Of a DNA stretch of 64,000 nt, positions 63,929-64,000 are shown in pieces (positions within the stretch are counted from its first letter, which is position 1; each line of letters opens with the position of its first letter). The translations under genes were made by a program, and so were the position numbers. Below the pieces are notes generated by a model, which saw only the letters and a program-made list of their open reading frames with translations, was not told where the DNA came from and did no database searches. The stretch is from assembly GCA_963774895.1 (NCBI GenBank), contig CAVZGN010000001.1, forward strand, positions 558,001 to 622,000, written 5' to 3'. Source of the DNA: REEB76 sp963774895 (GTDB lineage Bacteria > Pseudomonadota > Gammaproteobacteria > Natronospirales > REEB76).

Positions 63929-64000
63929 CTCAGTTTGTAGTGGAAGATGCGGCGGTCATGGATGCGCTGGGCATGCAGCTGGGACACGCCCTCAGCAGCG
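63925..64000 (+). CDS. tsaE: tRNA threonylcarbamoyladenosine biosynthesis protein TsaE, 5' part only
   Basis: Begins at a GTG overlapping the nnr stop by 4 bp and runs off the window edge after 25 codons (TQFVVEDAAVMDALGMQLGHALSS). The short acidic N-terminus with MDALGMQLGHAL resembles the start of TsaE, which follows nnr in most gammaproteobacteria. The P-loop lies beyond the window, so the call rests mainly on position. Confidence 0.7.
   Translation, partial: MTQFVVEDAAVMDALGMQLGHALSS

Overview
The window looks like a chromosomal segment of a gammaproteobacterium of moderately high GC, outside the Enterobacterales. Conserved gammaproteobacterial gene neighbourhoods support this: pepA-holC-valS divergent from lptF-lptG, DUF2066/CDP-alcohol transferase/PerM/hda divergent from purM-purN, queG divergent from nnr-tsaE, pcnB-folK-panC-panD, metG divergent from apbC-dcd, and a ketol-acid reductoisomerase homologue next to pssA. 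I cannot place it below class level.

Layout. 1-5645: two almost identical IS30-family elements in inverted orientation. Each has its own 2-bp target duplication. They bracket a secreted retropepsin-like/PDZ protein, a secreted alpha/beta hydrolase and a DUF190 protein. 5788-8380: a bufferin-type RiPP locus with a Cys-containing exported precursor, an MNIO (DUF692) enzyme, its DUF2063 partner and a DoxX membrane protein. 8465-10430: DUF1841, endonuclease III and an RsxB-like ferredoxin. 10610-12802: a large surface protein with a GlyGly-CTERM tail. 13121-17976: metG, apbC and dcd, interrupted by an AT-rich methyltransferase. 18507-24564: purM-purN-DUF3108 divergent from DUF2066-CDP-alcohol transferase-PerM-hda. 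24597-27740: DUF2069, WrbA, an ArsC-like protein, two DUF4398 lipoproteins (one with LysM) and acylphosphatase. 27741-28368: repeat-rich DNA with a decayed acylphosphatase copy. 28369-36976: lytic transglycosylase, proS, a catalytically altered IlvC homologue, pssA, UDG, rimI, prfC and a UMF1-type transporter.

37099-40676 is an accessory island: two unrecognised exported proteins, a 5'-truncated RHS-core gene whose variable tip is frameshifted, and an AT-rich gene encoding a duplicated HTH-plus-CxxC protein in the position where an immunity gene is expected. 40954-45042: a MoxR/DUF58/transglutaminase operon. 45133-55964: a DUF4440 lipoprotein, cardiolipin synthase, valS-holC-pepA, lptFG, a small exported protein and an RDD protein. 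56192-60242: tRNA-Glu(CUC) with a duplicated 3' end nearby, then pcnB, folK, a deoxynucleoside kinase, panC and panD. 60323-64000: a 2OG-oxygenase/SEC-C fusion, queG, nnr and the start of tsaE.

Most of the window is housekeeping: aminoacyl-tRNA synthesis, purine, pantothenate, folate and phospholipid synthesis, LPS export, and DNA repair and replication control. The parts most worth a second look are the bufferin locus, the IlvC-like protein lacking two catalytic residues, the RHS tip with its double-HTH neighbour, and the dispersed repeats, one of which lies between a tRNA gene and a copy of its 3' end. All functional calls come from reading motifs and neighbourhoods; no searches were run.
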